In this document: positions 7,704-16,394 of the stretch, piece by piece
Layout of the letters: each line of letters opens with the position of its first letter
Numbering within the stretch: position 1 is the stretch's first letter
Source of the DNA: an uncultured Prevotellaceae bacterium
GTDB lineage: Bacteria > Bacteroidota > Bacteroidia > Bacteroidales > Bacteroidaceae
DNA: 38,895 bases
Assembly (NCBI GenBank): GCA_937898415.1
Contig: CALDLA010000094.1
Location: forward strand, 1-38,895
Direction: 5' to 3'
Made by a program: the position numbers and the translations under genes
The notes under the pieces: model-generated
Told to the model about the DNA's origin: nothing
Database searches by the model: none
What the model saw: only the letters and a program-made list of their open reading frames with translations

Positions 7704-10004
7704 TTACTTGGCTGCATTGATGCGCGACTTTACCTTATCTACATAGGCATCGATGGTGGCCACAGCCACAATGTTCACCACGTCGCGAACGGAGGCTCCA
7801 AAGTCGATGAAGTGGATAGGCTTGTTCAGACCCATCTGGATGGGGCCGATAATCTCGACATCGGCATCCAGCATCTGCAACATCTTGTAGGATGAGCGGG
7901 CTGAGGTCAGGTTGGGGAACACCAAGGTGTTCACCTTCTTTCCTTTAAGACGCGTGAAGGGATATTGCTCGTCACGCAGTTCGTCATCCATAGCGAAACC
8001 TAACTGTAGTTCGCCGTCAATGGGCAGGTCGGGATACTCCTCATGCATCTGCTCTACAGCACGGCGCACCTTCTTGGCACCTGCACTCTGGCTGGAGCCG
8101 AAGTTGGAATGGCTGACCATGCCGATAACGGGCTTCTCGTTGAAGAAGCGGACAGCTGTCGAGGCTAACTTGGCAATGTCAACCAATGTATCGGTATCGG
8201 GGTTTTCGTTGACCATCGTGTCAGCGATGTAGTAGGTTCCCTTGGGCGAATTGATGATGTGCATGGCACCGAAATGCTGGTACTCAGGACGTATACCGAT
8301 GACCTCATTGACAACCTTGATGGTGTTCGAGTATTTCGTGTAAAGACCTGTGATGAAAGCATCAGCCTCACCCGTCTCAACCATCATCATACCAAAGTAG
8401 TTGCGTTCGAACATCTTATCGTTGGCTTCTTGGAAGGTGTAACCCTCACGCTGACGTTTCTCAGTCAGGATGCGGGCATAGCGTTCACGGCGTTCCTGTT
8501 CGTCAGGATGACGCAGATTGACAATCTCAATACCTTCAAGGCTTAGGTCAAGATTTTTTGCTAACTTCATGATAACCTCGTCGTTACCGAGAAGGATGGG
8601 ATGGCAAATACCTTCAGCCCTAGCCTGTACGGCGGCCTTCAGCATGGTGGGGTGAACGGCTTCGGCAAAGACTACGCGCTGGGGGTGTGCAGCAGCTGTA
8701 GAATAGAGCTTCTGTGTCAGTTTAGTCTCCTGTCCTAATAGTATCGATAGTGAATCCTTGTATTCATCCCAGTCCTCAATGTTCTTGCGGGCAACACCAC
8801 TGTCAATGGCAGCCTTGGCTACAGCTGCAGATACTTCCGAGATGAGTCGCGGGTCAACGGGTTTCGGGATGAAGTAGTCGCGTCCGAAGCGCAGGTTGTT
8901 CACCTTATATACGTCGTTCACCACATCGGGGACTGGCTGCTTGGCCAAGTCGGCAATGGCATTGACGGCAGCCAGTTTCATCTCTTCGTTGATGGCCGTA
9001 GCATGTACATCGAGAGCACCGCGAAAGATATAGGGGAAGCCTATCACATTATTAATCTGGTTAGGATAGTCCGTACGTCCTGTTGACATCAGCGTGTCAG
9101 GACGTGCCTCCATGGCATCCTCATAGGAAATCTCGGGAACGGGGTTGGCCAGTGCAAAGATAACCGGGTCTTTAGCCATCGTCTTCACCATCTCCTTAGA
9201 GAGCACGTTACCCTTTGACAGTCCGACAAATACGTCGGCTCCATTAACGGCTTCCTCCAAGGTCTTGATGTCTGTCCTGTCGGTGGCAAAAAAACGCTTT
9301 TGCTCGTTCAGGTCAGTTCGGTCCTGGCGGATGACACCCTTGGAGTCGAGCATCACGATATTTTCTTTCTTGGCACCAATGGCCATATATAATTTGGTAC
9401 ACGAGATGGCAGCAGCACCGGCACCGTTTACCACGATCTTCACTTTAGAGATGTCCTTGCCGATGACCTCCATTGCGTTCTTCAGGCCGGCAGCGCTGAT
9501 AATGGCGGTACCATGCTGGTCGTCGTGCATCACAGGGATGTCCAGTGTACGCTTCAGCCGCTCCTCGATGTAGAAGCACTCAGGAGCTTTGATGTCCTCC
9601 AAGTTGATGCCGCCAAAAGTCGGGGCAATCCTTTCCACTGCCTCGCAGAACTTCTCCGGGTCTTTCTCAGCCACCTCGATGTCAAACACGTCGATGCCGC
9701 CGTAAATCTTGAACAGCAGTCCCTTACCCTCCATCACCGGTTTGCCGGAGAGCGCGCCGATGTCACCTAAGCCTAAGACGGCCGTTCCGTTCGAGATGAC
9801 TGCCACCAGATTGCCCTTGTCCGTGTACTTGTAGGCGTTGTTCGCGTCGTCCTGAATTTCCAGACAGGGGAAAGCCACACCCGGTGAATAGGCCAGGCTG
9901 AGGTCTGTCTGCGTACGATAAGCCTTCGTGGGCTTCACTTCAATCTTTCCCGGCCGTCCGCTTTCATGGTACTCCAGCGCGGCCTCCTTTGTAATTTTTG
10001 CCAT
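7704..10004 (-). CDS. maeB: NADP-dependent malic enzyme with C-terminal phosphotransacetylase domain
   Basis: This 766-aa protein decarboxylates malate to pyruvate while reducing NADP+. It has the N-terminal malic domain (about 20-165; SLAYSPGVAFPC, GLGDIGALSGKPVMEGK, MHDDQHGTA), the NAD(P)-binding domain (about 170-410; VVNGAGAAAI) and a phosphotransacetylase-like domain (about 425-766; VFAEAVHP, SHSNFGSS, NTLVFPNLTS). In related MaeB proteins that last domain binds acetyl-CoA as a regulator rather than catalysing; that is family knowledge. The ATG at 10004 is preferred over an upstream start at 10046 that lies in the promoter. It is divergent from ppdK, placing two enzymes of the C3/C4 node side by side. 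Confidence 0.95.
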   Translation of the reverse strand: MAKITKEAALEYHESGRPGKIEVKPTKAYRTQTDLSLAYSPGVAFPCLEIQDDANNAYKYTDKGNLVAVISNGTAVLGLGDIGALSGKPVMEGKGLLFKIYGGIDVFDIEVAEKDPEKFCEAVERIAPTFGGINLEDIKAPECFYIEERLKRTLDIPVMHDDQHGTAIISAAGLKNAMEVIGKDISKVKIVVNGAGAAAISCTKLYMAIGAKKENIVMLDSKGVIRQDRTDLNEQKRFFATDRTDIKTLEEAVNGADVFVGLSKGNVLSKEMVKTMAKDPVIFALANPVPEISYEDAMEARPDTLMSTGRTDYPNQINNVIGFPYIFRGALDVHATAINEEMKLAAVNAIADLAKQPVPDVVNDVYKVNNLRFGRDYFIPKPVDPRLISEVSAAVAKAAIDSGVARKNIEDWDEYKDSLSILLGQETKLTQKLYSTAAAHPQRVVFAEAVHPTMLKAAVQARAEGICHPILLGNDEVIMKLAKNLDLSLEGIEIVNLRHPDEQERRERYARILTEKRQREGYTFQEANDKMFERNYFGMMMVETGEADAFITGLYTKYSNTIKVVNEVIGIRPEYQHFGAMHIINSPKGTYYIADTMVNENPDTDTLVDIAKLASTAVRFFNEKPVIGMVSHSNFGSSQSAGAKKVRRAVEQMHEEYPDLPIDGELQLGFAMDDELRDEQYPFTRLKGKKVNTLVFPNLTSARSSYKMLQMLDADVEIIGPIQMGLNKPIHFIDFGASVRDVVNIVAVATIDAYVDKVKSRINAAK

Positions 10005-10043
10005 TTTGTGTCGTGTATTATTGTTTCTAATGCTTTCGGCTTG

Positions 10044-10051
10044 CAAAATTA
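10044..10051 (-). promoter_or_regulatory. Likely -7 box of maeB
   Basis: TAATTTTG on the minus strand, 39 bases before the maeB ATG at 10004. No clear -33 box is seen. Confidence 0.4.
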
Positions 10052-10176
10052 CTAAATTCTGCCGAAAAACGGGCTTTCTTTTCTTATTTTTTTATAATAA
10101 GGTAGAAAAACATGCAGAAGTCGGCTCTTAAAAAACCTAAAAACATATAGGTTGAAAGAAAATTCTGCCCATTTTG

Positions 10177-10208
10177 TTTGGCAGTGTGCAAAAAATCAAG
10201 TAACTTTG
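10177..10208 (+). promoter_or_regulatory. Promoter of ppdK
   Basis: TTTG at 10177-10180 and TAACTTTG at 10201-10208 are separated by exactly 20 bases, a textbook Bacteroidota promoter. The leader to the ATG at 10272 is about 55 bases. Confidence 0.75.
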
Positions 10209-10271
10209 CACAATTCAAAACAAAAAGTACAATTATTAATTGTTAATCATTATAAACATCAAAAAAAACTT

Positions 10272-12992
10272 ATGAGTCAAAAGAGAGTTTACCTCTTCGG
10301 CAACGGTAAGGCCGAAGGTAATGCAAAAATGCGTGAGGAGCTCGGCGGCAAGGGTGCTAACCTTGCAGAGATGAACCACATTGGTGTGCCCGTTCCTCCT
10401 GGTTTTACGATCACCACCGACTGTTGTAACGAGTACTATCAAGTTGGTCAGCAGAAGATTATGGAACTTCTGAACGACGACGTGATGGCTGCCGTTAAGC
10501 ATATCGAGGATTTGATGAACTGCAAGTTCGGCGATGCTGCTAACCCTCTGCTGGTCAGCGTTCGTTCAGGTGCTCGTGCTTCAATGCCTGGTATGATGGA
10601 CACCATCTTGAATCTGGGTCTGAACGACGAGGTGGCTGAGGGTATGGCCAAGAAGACCAACAACCCTCACTTCGTATACGACTCTTATCGTCGTTTCGTA
10701 CAGATGTACGGTGACGTGGTGCTCGAGATGAAGCCCGTCAACAAGACCGACATCGATCCGTTTGAGGAGATTATCGAGAAGGTGAAGAAGGAAAGTGGTG
10801 TGGTGCTTGACAAGGACCTCTCTGTTGAGGATCTGAAGAAGCTGGTTCAGCTGTTCAAGGCTGCCATCAAGGAGCGCACCGGCAAGGACTTCCCCAACGA
10901 TCCTATCGAGCAGCTTTGGGGCGCTATCTGCGCTGTGTTCCGCAGCTGGATGAACGAGCGTGCCATCCTCTATCGTAAGATGGAAGGAATTCCCGACGAG
11001 TGGGGTACTGCCGTCAGCGTGATGGCTATGGTATTCGGTAACATGGGCGACACCTCTGCTACTGGTGTATGCTTCAGCCGCGATGCTGCCAACGGTGAAA
11101 ACCTGTTCAACGGTGAGTATCTGGTCAACGCTCAGGGTGAGGACGTTGTGGCTGGTATCCGTACCCCGCAGCAGATCACGAAGATTGGCTCTCAGCGCTG
11201 GGCTGAGCGCGCTGGTATCTCTGAAGAGGAGCGCGTTGCCAAGTATCCCTCTATGGAGGAGGCTATGCCTGAGATCTATGCTGAGCTGAACGGTATCCAG
11301 GAGAAGCTGGAGAACCACTACCATGATATGCAGGATATGGAGTTCACCGTACAGGAAGGCAAGCTGTGGTTCCTGCAGACTCGTAACGGTAAGCGCACAG
11401 GTGCTGCTATGGTGAAGATTGCCATCGACCTGCTGCACGAGGGTATGATTGACGAGAAGACCGCCATCATGCGCTGCGAACCCCAGAAGCTTGACGAACT
11501 GCTGCATCCCGTATTCGACAAGAAGGCCCTCTCTGCCGCTAAGGTTATCGCTCAGGGTCTGCCTGCATCTCCCGGTGCTGCCTGCGGTCAGATAGTATTC
11601 CACGCCGACGACGCTGAGGCTTGGCACAATGATGGTCACAAAGTAGTGCTCGTACGTATCGAGACCTCTCCTGAAGACCTCGCCGGTATGGCTTCTGCCG
11701 AGGGTATCCTGACCGCTCGTGGTGGTATGACCTCTCACGCAGCCGTGGTTGCCCGTGGTATGGGTAAGTGCTGCGTATCGGGTGTAGGTGCCCTGAACGT
11801 CAGCTATAAGGACAAGACTGTCGAGATTGACGGCATTGTATATAAGGAGGGTGACTACATCTCTCTGAATGGTACCACTGGTCAGGTTTACGCTGGCGAG
11901 GTGCCTACCAAGGCTGCTGAGCTCTCTGGTGACTTCAAGGAACTGATGGACCTCTGCGACAAGTACACCAAGCTGCAGGTTCGCACCAATGCTGATACTC
12001 CTCGTGACGCTCAGCTGGCTCGTGAGTTCGGTGCCAAGGGTATCGGTTTGACCCGTACCGAGCACATGTTCTTCGAGGACAAGAAGATTATCGCCATGCG
12101 TGAGATGATTCTTGCCGACAGCGTTGCCGGACGTGAGAAGGCACTCGCTAAGTTGCTGCCTTACCAGAAGGCTGACTTCAAGGGCATCCTCGAGGCTATG
12201 GACGGTCTGCCCGTGAACATCCGTCTGCTCGATCCTCCTCTCCACGAGTTCGTACCCCACGATCTGGCTGGTCAGGAAACGATGGCTAATGAGATGGGTG
12301 TCAGCGTAGAGGACATCAAGCGCCGTGTTGACTCACTGGCTGAGAACAACCCGATGCTGGGTCACCGCGGTTGTCGTCTGGGCATCACCTTCCCCGAAAT
12401 CACCGCTATGCAGACCAAGGCAATCCTCGGTGCTGCCTGCGAGTTGAAGAAGGAAGGCAAGAACCCGATGCCGGAGATTATGGTTCCGCTGATTGGTACT
12501 ATCAACGAGCTCAAGCAGCAGAAGGAAGTGATCCAGTACGCCGCTAAGGAGGTATTCCAGGAGTATGGTGTTGAGGTTGAGTTTGAGATTGGTACGATGA
12601 TTGAGATTCCTCGTGCTGCCCTGACTGCCGACCTGATTGCTTCAGAGGCTCAGTACTTCTCATTCGGTACCAACGACCTGACTCAGATGACCTTCGGTTA
12701 CAGCCGCGACGACATTGCTTCGTTCCTGCCTGTATACCTCGACAAGAAGATTCTGAAGGTTGACCCGTTCCAGGTGCTCGACCAGAAGGGTGTCGGCCGT
12801 CTCATCAAGTTTGCTGTCAAGGAAGGCCGTGAAGTACGTCCCGAACTCCGTTGCGGTATCTGTGGTGAGCATGGTGGTGAGCCCAGCTCTGTGAAGTTCT
12901 GCGCTAAGATTGGTATGAACTACGCATCTTGCTCTCCTTTCCGTGTGCCCATCGCACGTCTCGCCGCCGCGCAGGCCGCCGTCGAGGAATAA
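10272..12992 (+). CDS. ppdK: Pyruvate, phosphate dikinase
   Basis: This 906-aa enzyme interconverts pyruvate + ATP + Pi and PEP + AMP + PPi, a key glycolysis/gluconeogenesis step in anaerobes. Visible parts: nucleotide-binding domain (1-350; SVRSGARASMPGMMDTILNLG), phosphohistidine domain with catalytic His at about 489 (GGMTSHAAVVARG), and PEP/pyruvate barrel (about 520-900) with FGTNDLTQMTFGYSRDD and catalytic Cys in CGICGEHGG. The ATG at 10272 is chosen because the frame open further upstream crosses the promoter. The gene stands alone and ends in a strong terminator. Codon choice (CGT, CTG, GGT) looks biased as in a highly expressed gene. Confidence 0.97.
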   Translation: MSQKRVYLFGNGKAEGNAKMREELGGKGANLAEMNHIGVPVPPGFTITTDCCNEYYQVGQQKIMELLNDDVMAAVKHIEDLMNCKFGDAANPLLVSVRSGARASMPGMMDTILNLGLNDEVAEGMAKKTNNPHFVYDSYRRFVQMYGDVVLEMKPVNKTDIDPFEEIIEKVKKESGVVLDKDLSVEDLKKLVQLFKAAIKERTGKDFPNDPIEQLWGAICAVFRSWMNERAILYRKMEGIPDEWGTAVSVMAMVFGNMGDTSATGVCFSRDAANGENLFNGEYLVNAQGEDVVAGIRTPQQITKIGSQRWAERAGISEEERVAKYPSMEEAMPEIYAELNGIQEKLENHYHDMQDMEFTVQEGKLWFLQTRNGKRTGAAMVKIAIDLLHEGMIDEKTAIMRCEPQKLDELLHPVFDKKALSAAKVIAQGLPASPGAACGQIVFHADDAEAWHNDGHKVVLVRIETSPEDLAGMASAEGILTARGGMTSHAAVVARGMGKCCVSGVGALNVSYKDKTVEIDGIVYKEGDYISLNGTTGQVYAGEVPTKAAELSGDFKELMDLCDKYTKLQVRTNADTPRDAQLAREFGAKGIGLTRTEHMFFEDKKIIAMREMILADSVAGREKALAKLLPYQKADFKGILEAMDGLPVNIRLLDPPLHEFVPHDLAGQETMANEMGVSVEDIKRRVDSLAENNPMLGHRGCRLGITFPEITAMQTKAILGAACELKKEGKNPMPEIMVPLIGTINELKQQKEVIQYAAKEVFQEYGVEVEFEIGTMIEIPRAALTADLIASEAQYFSFGTNDLTQMTFGYSRDDIASFLPVYLDKKILKVDPFQVLDQKGVGRLIKFAVKEGREVRPELRCGICGEHGGEPSSVKFCAKIGMNYASCSPFRVPIARLAAAQAAVEE

Positions 12993-13019
12993 ACGCAATT
13001 TGTTGAATATCAATAAGTT

Positions 13020-13054
13020 GGGTGTAACTTCCTTGAAAACAAGGAGTTACACCC
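13020..13054 (+). terminator. Rho-independent terminator of ppdK
   Basis: GGGTGTAACT/CCTTG (13020-13035) pairs with CAAGG/AGTTACACCC (13040-13054), a 15-bp stem with one bulged T and an AAAA loop, followed by a T-rich run. The accessory region begins just beyond it, so it marks the last clear core-chromosome feature. Confidence 0.85.
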
Positions 13055-13105
13055 TCTTTCTTTGAAATCGGTAATTTCAGAAAATGCGTAGAATGAACCC
13101 TCGAA

Positions 13106-13167
13106 ATTACAAATAAATTACAAAAGTCGGAGGTGCAAATTACAACGGAATTACAACGAAATTACAA
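13106..13167. repeat. Five helically phased ATTACAA repeats upstream of the integrase
   Basis: ATTACAA occurs at 13106, 13117, 13139, 13150 and 13161. The steps are 11, 22, 11 and 11 bp, so all copies face the same side of the helix, with one position (13128) left vacant. They sit between the ppdK terminator and the integrase ATG at 13181. The likely role is arm-type binding by the integrase or an excisionase, also able to control the int promoter; that is inference. Confidence 0.75.
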
Positions 13168-13180
13168 AAATATAAAGGTT

Positions 13181-14659
13181 ATGGCAAAATTCAAGGCAAT
13201 TGTTAGGTATCAGAGACCTGATGGCTATTATGGGGTTTACATCCGTGTGGCCCATAATAAGAAGACAAGGTACATAAAGACCGATAAAGTTGTAAATTCC
13301 AAAGGTATTGACAAGACTAATGCCGTCACGGATCCTTTTGTTCTGAAATACTGTGCAAACAAAATTGCAAAATTCGTAGAAATGCTTAATCAGCAGAATG
13401 TGGAGAACTGGGATGTTAATGAAGTAATCGACTTCCTGCTGAAAGGTACTTCCGATGTGTGCTTTTCCGACTACGCCCGTGAATACCAGTCGAAAATGAT
13501 TCAAGAAGGCCATGCACGTAATGCCAGGACATACGAGTTGGCCTATGAGAACCTTGAAAGGTATATCGGAACGACAAAAGTAATGTTCTCGCATCTGACA
13601 TCCACTGTTATCACCAGATGGATAGAATCTCTATCCCACACAGCAAGGGCAAAAGAACAATATCCTGTTTGTGTACGACAGATTTACAAACAGGCACTAC
13701 TTGACTATAATGATTATGATGCAGGGATTATCCGTATAACGAACAATCCCTGGCCCAAGGTAAAGATACCAAAGGCTGACACCAGTGAACACAAGGCTAT
13801 CTCCATGGAAGATTGCCGGGCTTTTTTCTATGCCCCCATCCCTGAAAGTGACAGGAAACAACCTCTTACAGAGCTTGGCCATGATGTGGCCATGTTGATT
13901 CTATGCCTCGCTGGTATCAATACTATAGACCTCTACTATGCTGAAAAAAGACATTATCATGATAACATCATAGGTTATGAGCGTCGGAAAACACGAAAGG
14001 CCAGGGCTGATAATGCCTGGTTTGAAATCAGGGTGCCGGATATTGTGAAGCCGATTGTTGAGAAGTACCTCGATACTTCAAATTCGGAATACCTTTTCAA
14101 CTTCCACTCCAGACATAGTTCTCAGGACAGTTTCAATGCCAATGTTAATATCGGCATCCGACAGATCTGTGAGAATGTCCTGAATATGAAGCATGAGGAT
14201 GCTTATAGTGGTTATACCTTTCGTCACACTTGGGCAACTGTCGCACAGAATGAATGTGGCGCGACGTTGAATGATGTGGACTTCGGACTTAACCATGCCG
14301 GTAAGACCCGTCTCGCCCGTACTTATGTGAAAGTGGATTTTACTCCCGCATGGGAACTTAACGAAAAGGTAATTGAGAAGATCTTCTTTACCGAAGACAA
14401 AACTTCCGCCAACAAGAACGAGAATACCGAAAACAGCTTCTTCCGTTTCTCGGCAAAGCAGTTGATAAAGGGAACTCTTTATTTCAAGGGCAAGATTCTT
14501 GCGTCTGTAGAGGATATCGGTTTCAATAATATAGAAGATGTTATTGCTCACCTGATGAAAGACTTACCTGACACCATTCCTCCCCGTTCAATGGTGCTGA
14601 TCAGAATTGAAAACAAGGATAAAGGTCAAAAACAGGACTATACCAGGATGATACACTGA
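13181..14659 (+). CDS. Tyrosine recombinase (integrase) of the integrated element
   Basis: This 492-aa site-specific recombinase probably integrates and excises the element. It has an N-terminal arm-binding part (1-90), a SAM-like core-binding domain (about 95-200) and a catalytic domain (about 205-385) with FRHTWAT (R348-H349), LNHAG (H372) and the nucleophile in RTYVKV (Y382). The first catalytic arginine is missing: the expected place reads GINTIDL (245-251), as in the IntDOT group of Bacteroidota elements. A tail of about 110 residues after the tyrosine is longer than usual and ends in a region I do not recognise. The ATG at 13181 is preferred over an upstream in-frame start at 13133 that would overlap the ATTACAA repeats. 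It lies directly after ppdK; the attachment core is not identifiable without the other end. Confidence 0.9.
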   Translation: MAKFKAIVRYQRPDGYYGVYIRVAHNKKTRYIKTDKVVNSKGIDKTNAVTDPFVLKYCANKIAKFVEMLNQQNVENWDVNEVIDFLLKGTSDVCFSDYAREYQSKMIQEGHARNARTYELAYENLERYIGTTKVMFSHLTSTVITRWIESLSHTARAKEQYPVCVRQIYKQALLDYNDYDAGIIRITNNPWPKVKIPKADTSEHKAISMEDCRAFFYAPIPESDRKQPLTELGHDVAMLILCLAGINTIDLYYAEKRHYHDNIIGYERRKTRKARADNAWFEIRVPDIVKPIVEKYLDTSNSEYLFNFHSRHSSQDSFNANVNIGIRQICENVLNMKHEDAYSGYTFRHTWATVAQNECGATLNDVDFGLNHAGKTRLARTYVKVDFTPAWELNEKVIEKIFFTEDKTSANKNENTENSFFRFSAKQLIKGTLYFKGKILASVEDIGFNNIEDVIAHLMKDLPDTIPPRSMVLIRIENKDKGQKQDYTRMIH

Positions 14660-14671
14660 TATTTATCTACA

Positions 14672-14697
14672 CATATTATATAATATATATTATATTA
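14672..14697. terminator. A/T-only palindromic stretch between convergent genes
   Basis: The sequence here is almost only A and T and self-complementary (TATTATATAATATATATTATA). It lies between the integrase and the convergent minus-strand operon, and the last gene of that operon reads into it. A weak terminator is possible. Confidence 0.3.
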
Positions 14698-14903
14698 CTA
14701 TGTCGCCGGAGATCTCGCGTTTCCCAGCCAATCATCAGGAGATCGAGACGGTAACCCTTGGCAATGCAGGAGAGGATGCCCTTGGCCACCCAAGGTCGGA
14801 CATCCTCTGGTCGTGACTGTACAAACTCCCAGGCGTTCTGACCGTTCGTGAGTTTTGCACTCTTCAGTAGCTCAATCTGCTTCTCTGTAAGTTTCATCGT
14901 CAT
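14676..14903 (-). CDS. Small protein, paralogue of the next gene (75 aa)
   Basis: Unrecognised 75-aa protein. It shares with its upstream neighbour (14900-15124) the pattern NAW-(E/D)-(F/Y)-VQSR, then PWV, GILSCI, KGY-L and WE-R-LR, so the two arose by tandem duplication. The ORFs overlap by four bases (ATGA), meaning coupled translation. The C-terminus SNIIYII runs into an A/T-rich palindrome and may be an extension gained by loss of an earlier stop. Last gene of the long minus-strand operon. No signal peptide or cysteine pairs suggest secretion. Confidence 0.7.
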   Translation of the reverse strand: MTMKLTEKQIELLKSAKLTNGQNAWEFVQSRPEDVRPWVAKGILSCIAKGYRLDLLMIGWETRDLRRHSNIIYII

Positions 14904-15124
14904 TCACTTTTTCCGTATCGCAGTTCCCTCGCCTCCCAGTTGATCGTGAGCCGGTTCAGGGAATACCCTTTCTTGATACAGGACAGGATGCCAGCGACAA
15001 CCCATGGCTGATCTGTCTGGACCCTCGACTGCACGTAGTCCCAGGCATTCATCCCTTCCTGTAAAGTTTTGGCCATGAGCTGCTGCTTCTGTTCCTCGCC
15101 GATGTCAGGTAAATGCTCTGTCAT
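14900..15124 (-). CDS. Small protein, paralogue of the next gene (74 aa)
   Basis: Unrecognised 74-aa protein, clearly homologous to the 75-aa product of 14676-14903 (NAWDYVQSR, PWVVAGILSCIKKGYSLNRL, WEARELR). The conserved Trp/aromatic pattern suggests a small compact fold, probably a binding module. It lies 35 bases after the metallophosphoesterase gene in the same operon. Confidence 0.72.
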   Translation of the reverse strand: MTEHLPDIGEEQKQQLMAKTLQEGMNAWDYVQSRVQTDQPWVVAGILSCIKKGYSLNRLTINWEARELRYGKSE

Positions 15125-15159
15125 TTATTCTATATTTTTTTATAGATTAATTTCATCAT

Positions 15160-15813
15160 TCAAAGCCAATGCGTAACATTACATTCATGCTGCACCTGAT
15201 ACTCTATACGTTCCTTCAGCTGATGAAAACTGATAGGGCGATAATTATTTAGATCCACACCGACTTCATACTGTGTCGATATGCAGCATTTGGCAATACT
15301 CGACCGATAAATATCACTCTTGCCATTGAAAAGGTGGACGTGACCAAATATCTGCCAGGTCGGCTTCTTCTGATCATGGATATGCGGCCATGTCAACAGC
15401 GGATAATGATTCATCATAATTCTCTGTTCCTCCACCTTGATTTCAAGCTGGTCAAAGACTCCCTCATAGATATGTTGGAGCTGCTGCAGATTCTGTTGTT
15501 TGCGTGTGTCCGGGTCATGATTACCTCTGATAAGGATTATCCGACCATGAAGATGGCCTTTGATCCACCACATGGCAGGAAACCCGCCACCCTTGTAGCA
15601 GAAGTCGCCAAGATGGAATACAATACCATCTTCTGGAACAACGGCATTCCAGTTTGCAATCAAGGCTCGGTTATGTTCTGAAATGGTCGACCAGGGACGA
15701 TTACAGAAACGGATGATATTTGCGTGGCCAAAATGATGGTCAGAGGTAAAGAACACCTTGCTACCGTCAGAATAATTGTAATCCATATTTTCTTCATAAT
15801 CAAAACTATCCAT
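15160..15813 (-). CDS. Calcineurin-like metallophosphoesterase (first of three)
   Basis: This 217-aa protein has every metal-binding motif of the metallophosphoesterase superfamily: FFTSDHHFGH (D25, H27), IVFHLGDF (D70), RGNHD (N98, H99), MNHYPL (H136) and FGHVH (H158, H160). It should therefore be an active two-metal phosphohydrolase; substrate unknown, with nucleotides, cyclic nucleotides or nucleic acid possible. It closely resembles the product of 20472-21074 in layout (SDHHF, CxRP, HLGDF, GNHD, QYxVGVD), so these two are paralogues. No signal peptide, so cytoplasmic. ATG 15813 or 15783 could be the start. Confidence 0.85.
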   Translation of the reverse strand: MDSFDYEENMDYNYSDGSKVFFTSDHHFGHANIIRFCNRPWSTISEHNRALIANWNAVVPEDGIVFHLGDFCYKGGGFPAMWWIKGHLHGRIILIRGNHDPDTRKQQNLQQLQHIYEGVFDQLEIKVEEQRIMMNHYPLLTWPHIHDQKKPTWQIFGHVHLFNGKSDIYRSSIAKCCISTQYEVGVDLNNYRPISFHQLKERIEYQVQHECNVTHWL

Positions 15814-15827
15814 TGTCTGACTAATTC

Positions 15828-16382
15828 TTAACTTTCAAAGAAAACCACTCTTATCCTGTCTGGATCATCGACACCACTGAAATATCTGGCAAGGGTTTCT
15901 ATCTTCGTTATTTCCCTAATCAGATCCCAAAGATCCTCTATGATGGAATCGTATTCCATACGTGGATTGTTATCAATTTCATCTTCAATAGAGCGGTTTT
16001 CCTGCTGCTTCTCGCCAGCCAAAGCCTTTATGATCATCTGGTAATTCCTTCCGTAGAAACTGTCGGCCAGACGCGAATAGTATTTTTCAATACACAATCC
16101 CACCTGTAGCCTCATGGCTGTCAGAGAAATGGTATAGATATTACCATGATGTGTATATTCTGTTATATATGCTCTGGTGGCTTCTGAAAGTCTTTCCTCG
16201 GAAATATCCGATGCAGACTCTACCAGGGTGCCAGGAAAAGTTGGATCGTAGTTCGAATCATGCAGATAACCGAACACTATGGATTCTTCCTTTTCACTCA
16301 TCTCGTTTCTTGGCAGCACAACTGCCTTCCAGACGTTATTATCGTCCAGAACCTCAATAATCCTGTCTATATATTTACCCAT
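15828..16382 (-). CDS. Hypothetical protein (184 aa)
   Basis: Not recognised. An acidic, mixed helical-looking cytoplasmic protein (MGKYIDRIIEVLDD...) with no signal peptide and no motif I can name. It sits between two metallophosphoesterase genes, 12-14 bases from each, so it is surely co-translated with them and may act with them. Confidence 0.7.
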   Translation of the reverse strand: MGKYIDRIIEVLDDNNVWKAVVLPRNEMSEKEESIVFGYLHDSNYDPTFPGTLVESASDISEERLSEATRAYITEYTHHGNIYTISLTAMRLQVGLCIEKYYSRLADSFYGRNYQMIIKALAGEKQQENRSIEDEIDNNPRMEYDSIIEDLWDLIREITKIETLARYFSGVDDPDRIRVVFFES

Positions 16383-16394
16383 GTCTTTTAGATA

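Noticed and set aside
10581..12260. 559-aa open frame on the minus strand inside ppdK
   Set aside because: Opposite-strand shadow of a strongly codon-biased gene; low-complexity His/Leu/Thr composition, and PpdK fully explains the region.
13106..13167. CRISPR array
   Set aside because: Units are only 7 bp with 11-bp steps and no spacers or cas genes; no CRISPR array is seen anywhere in the window.
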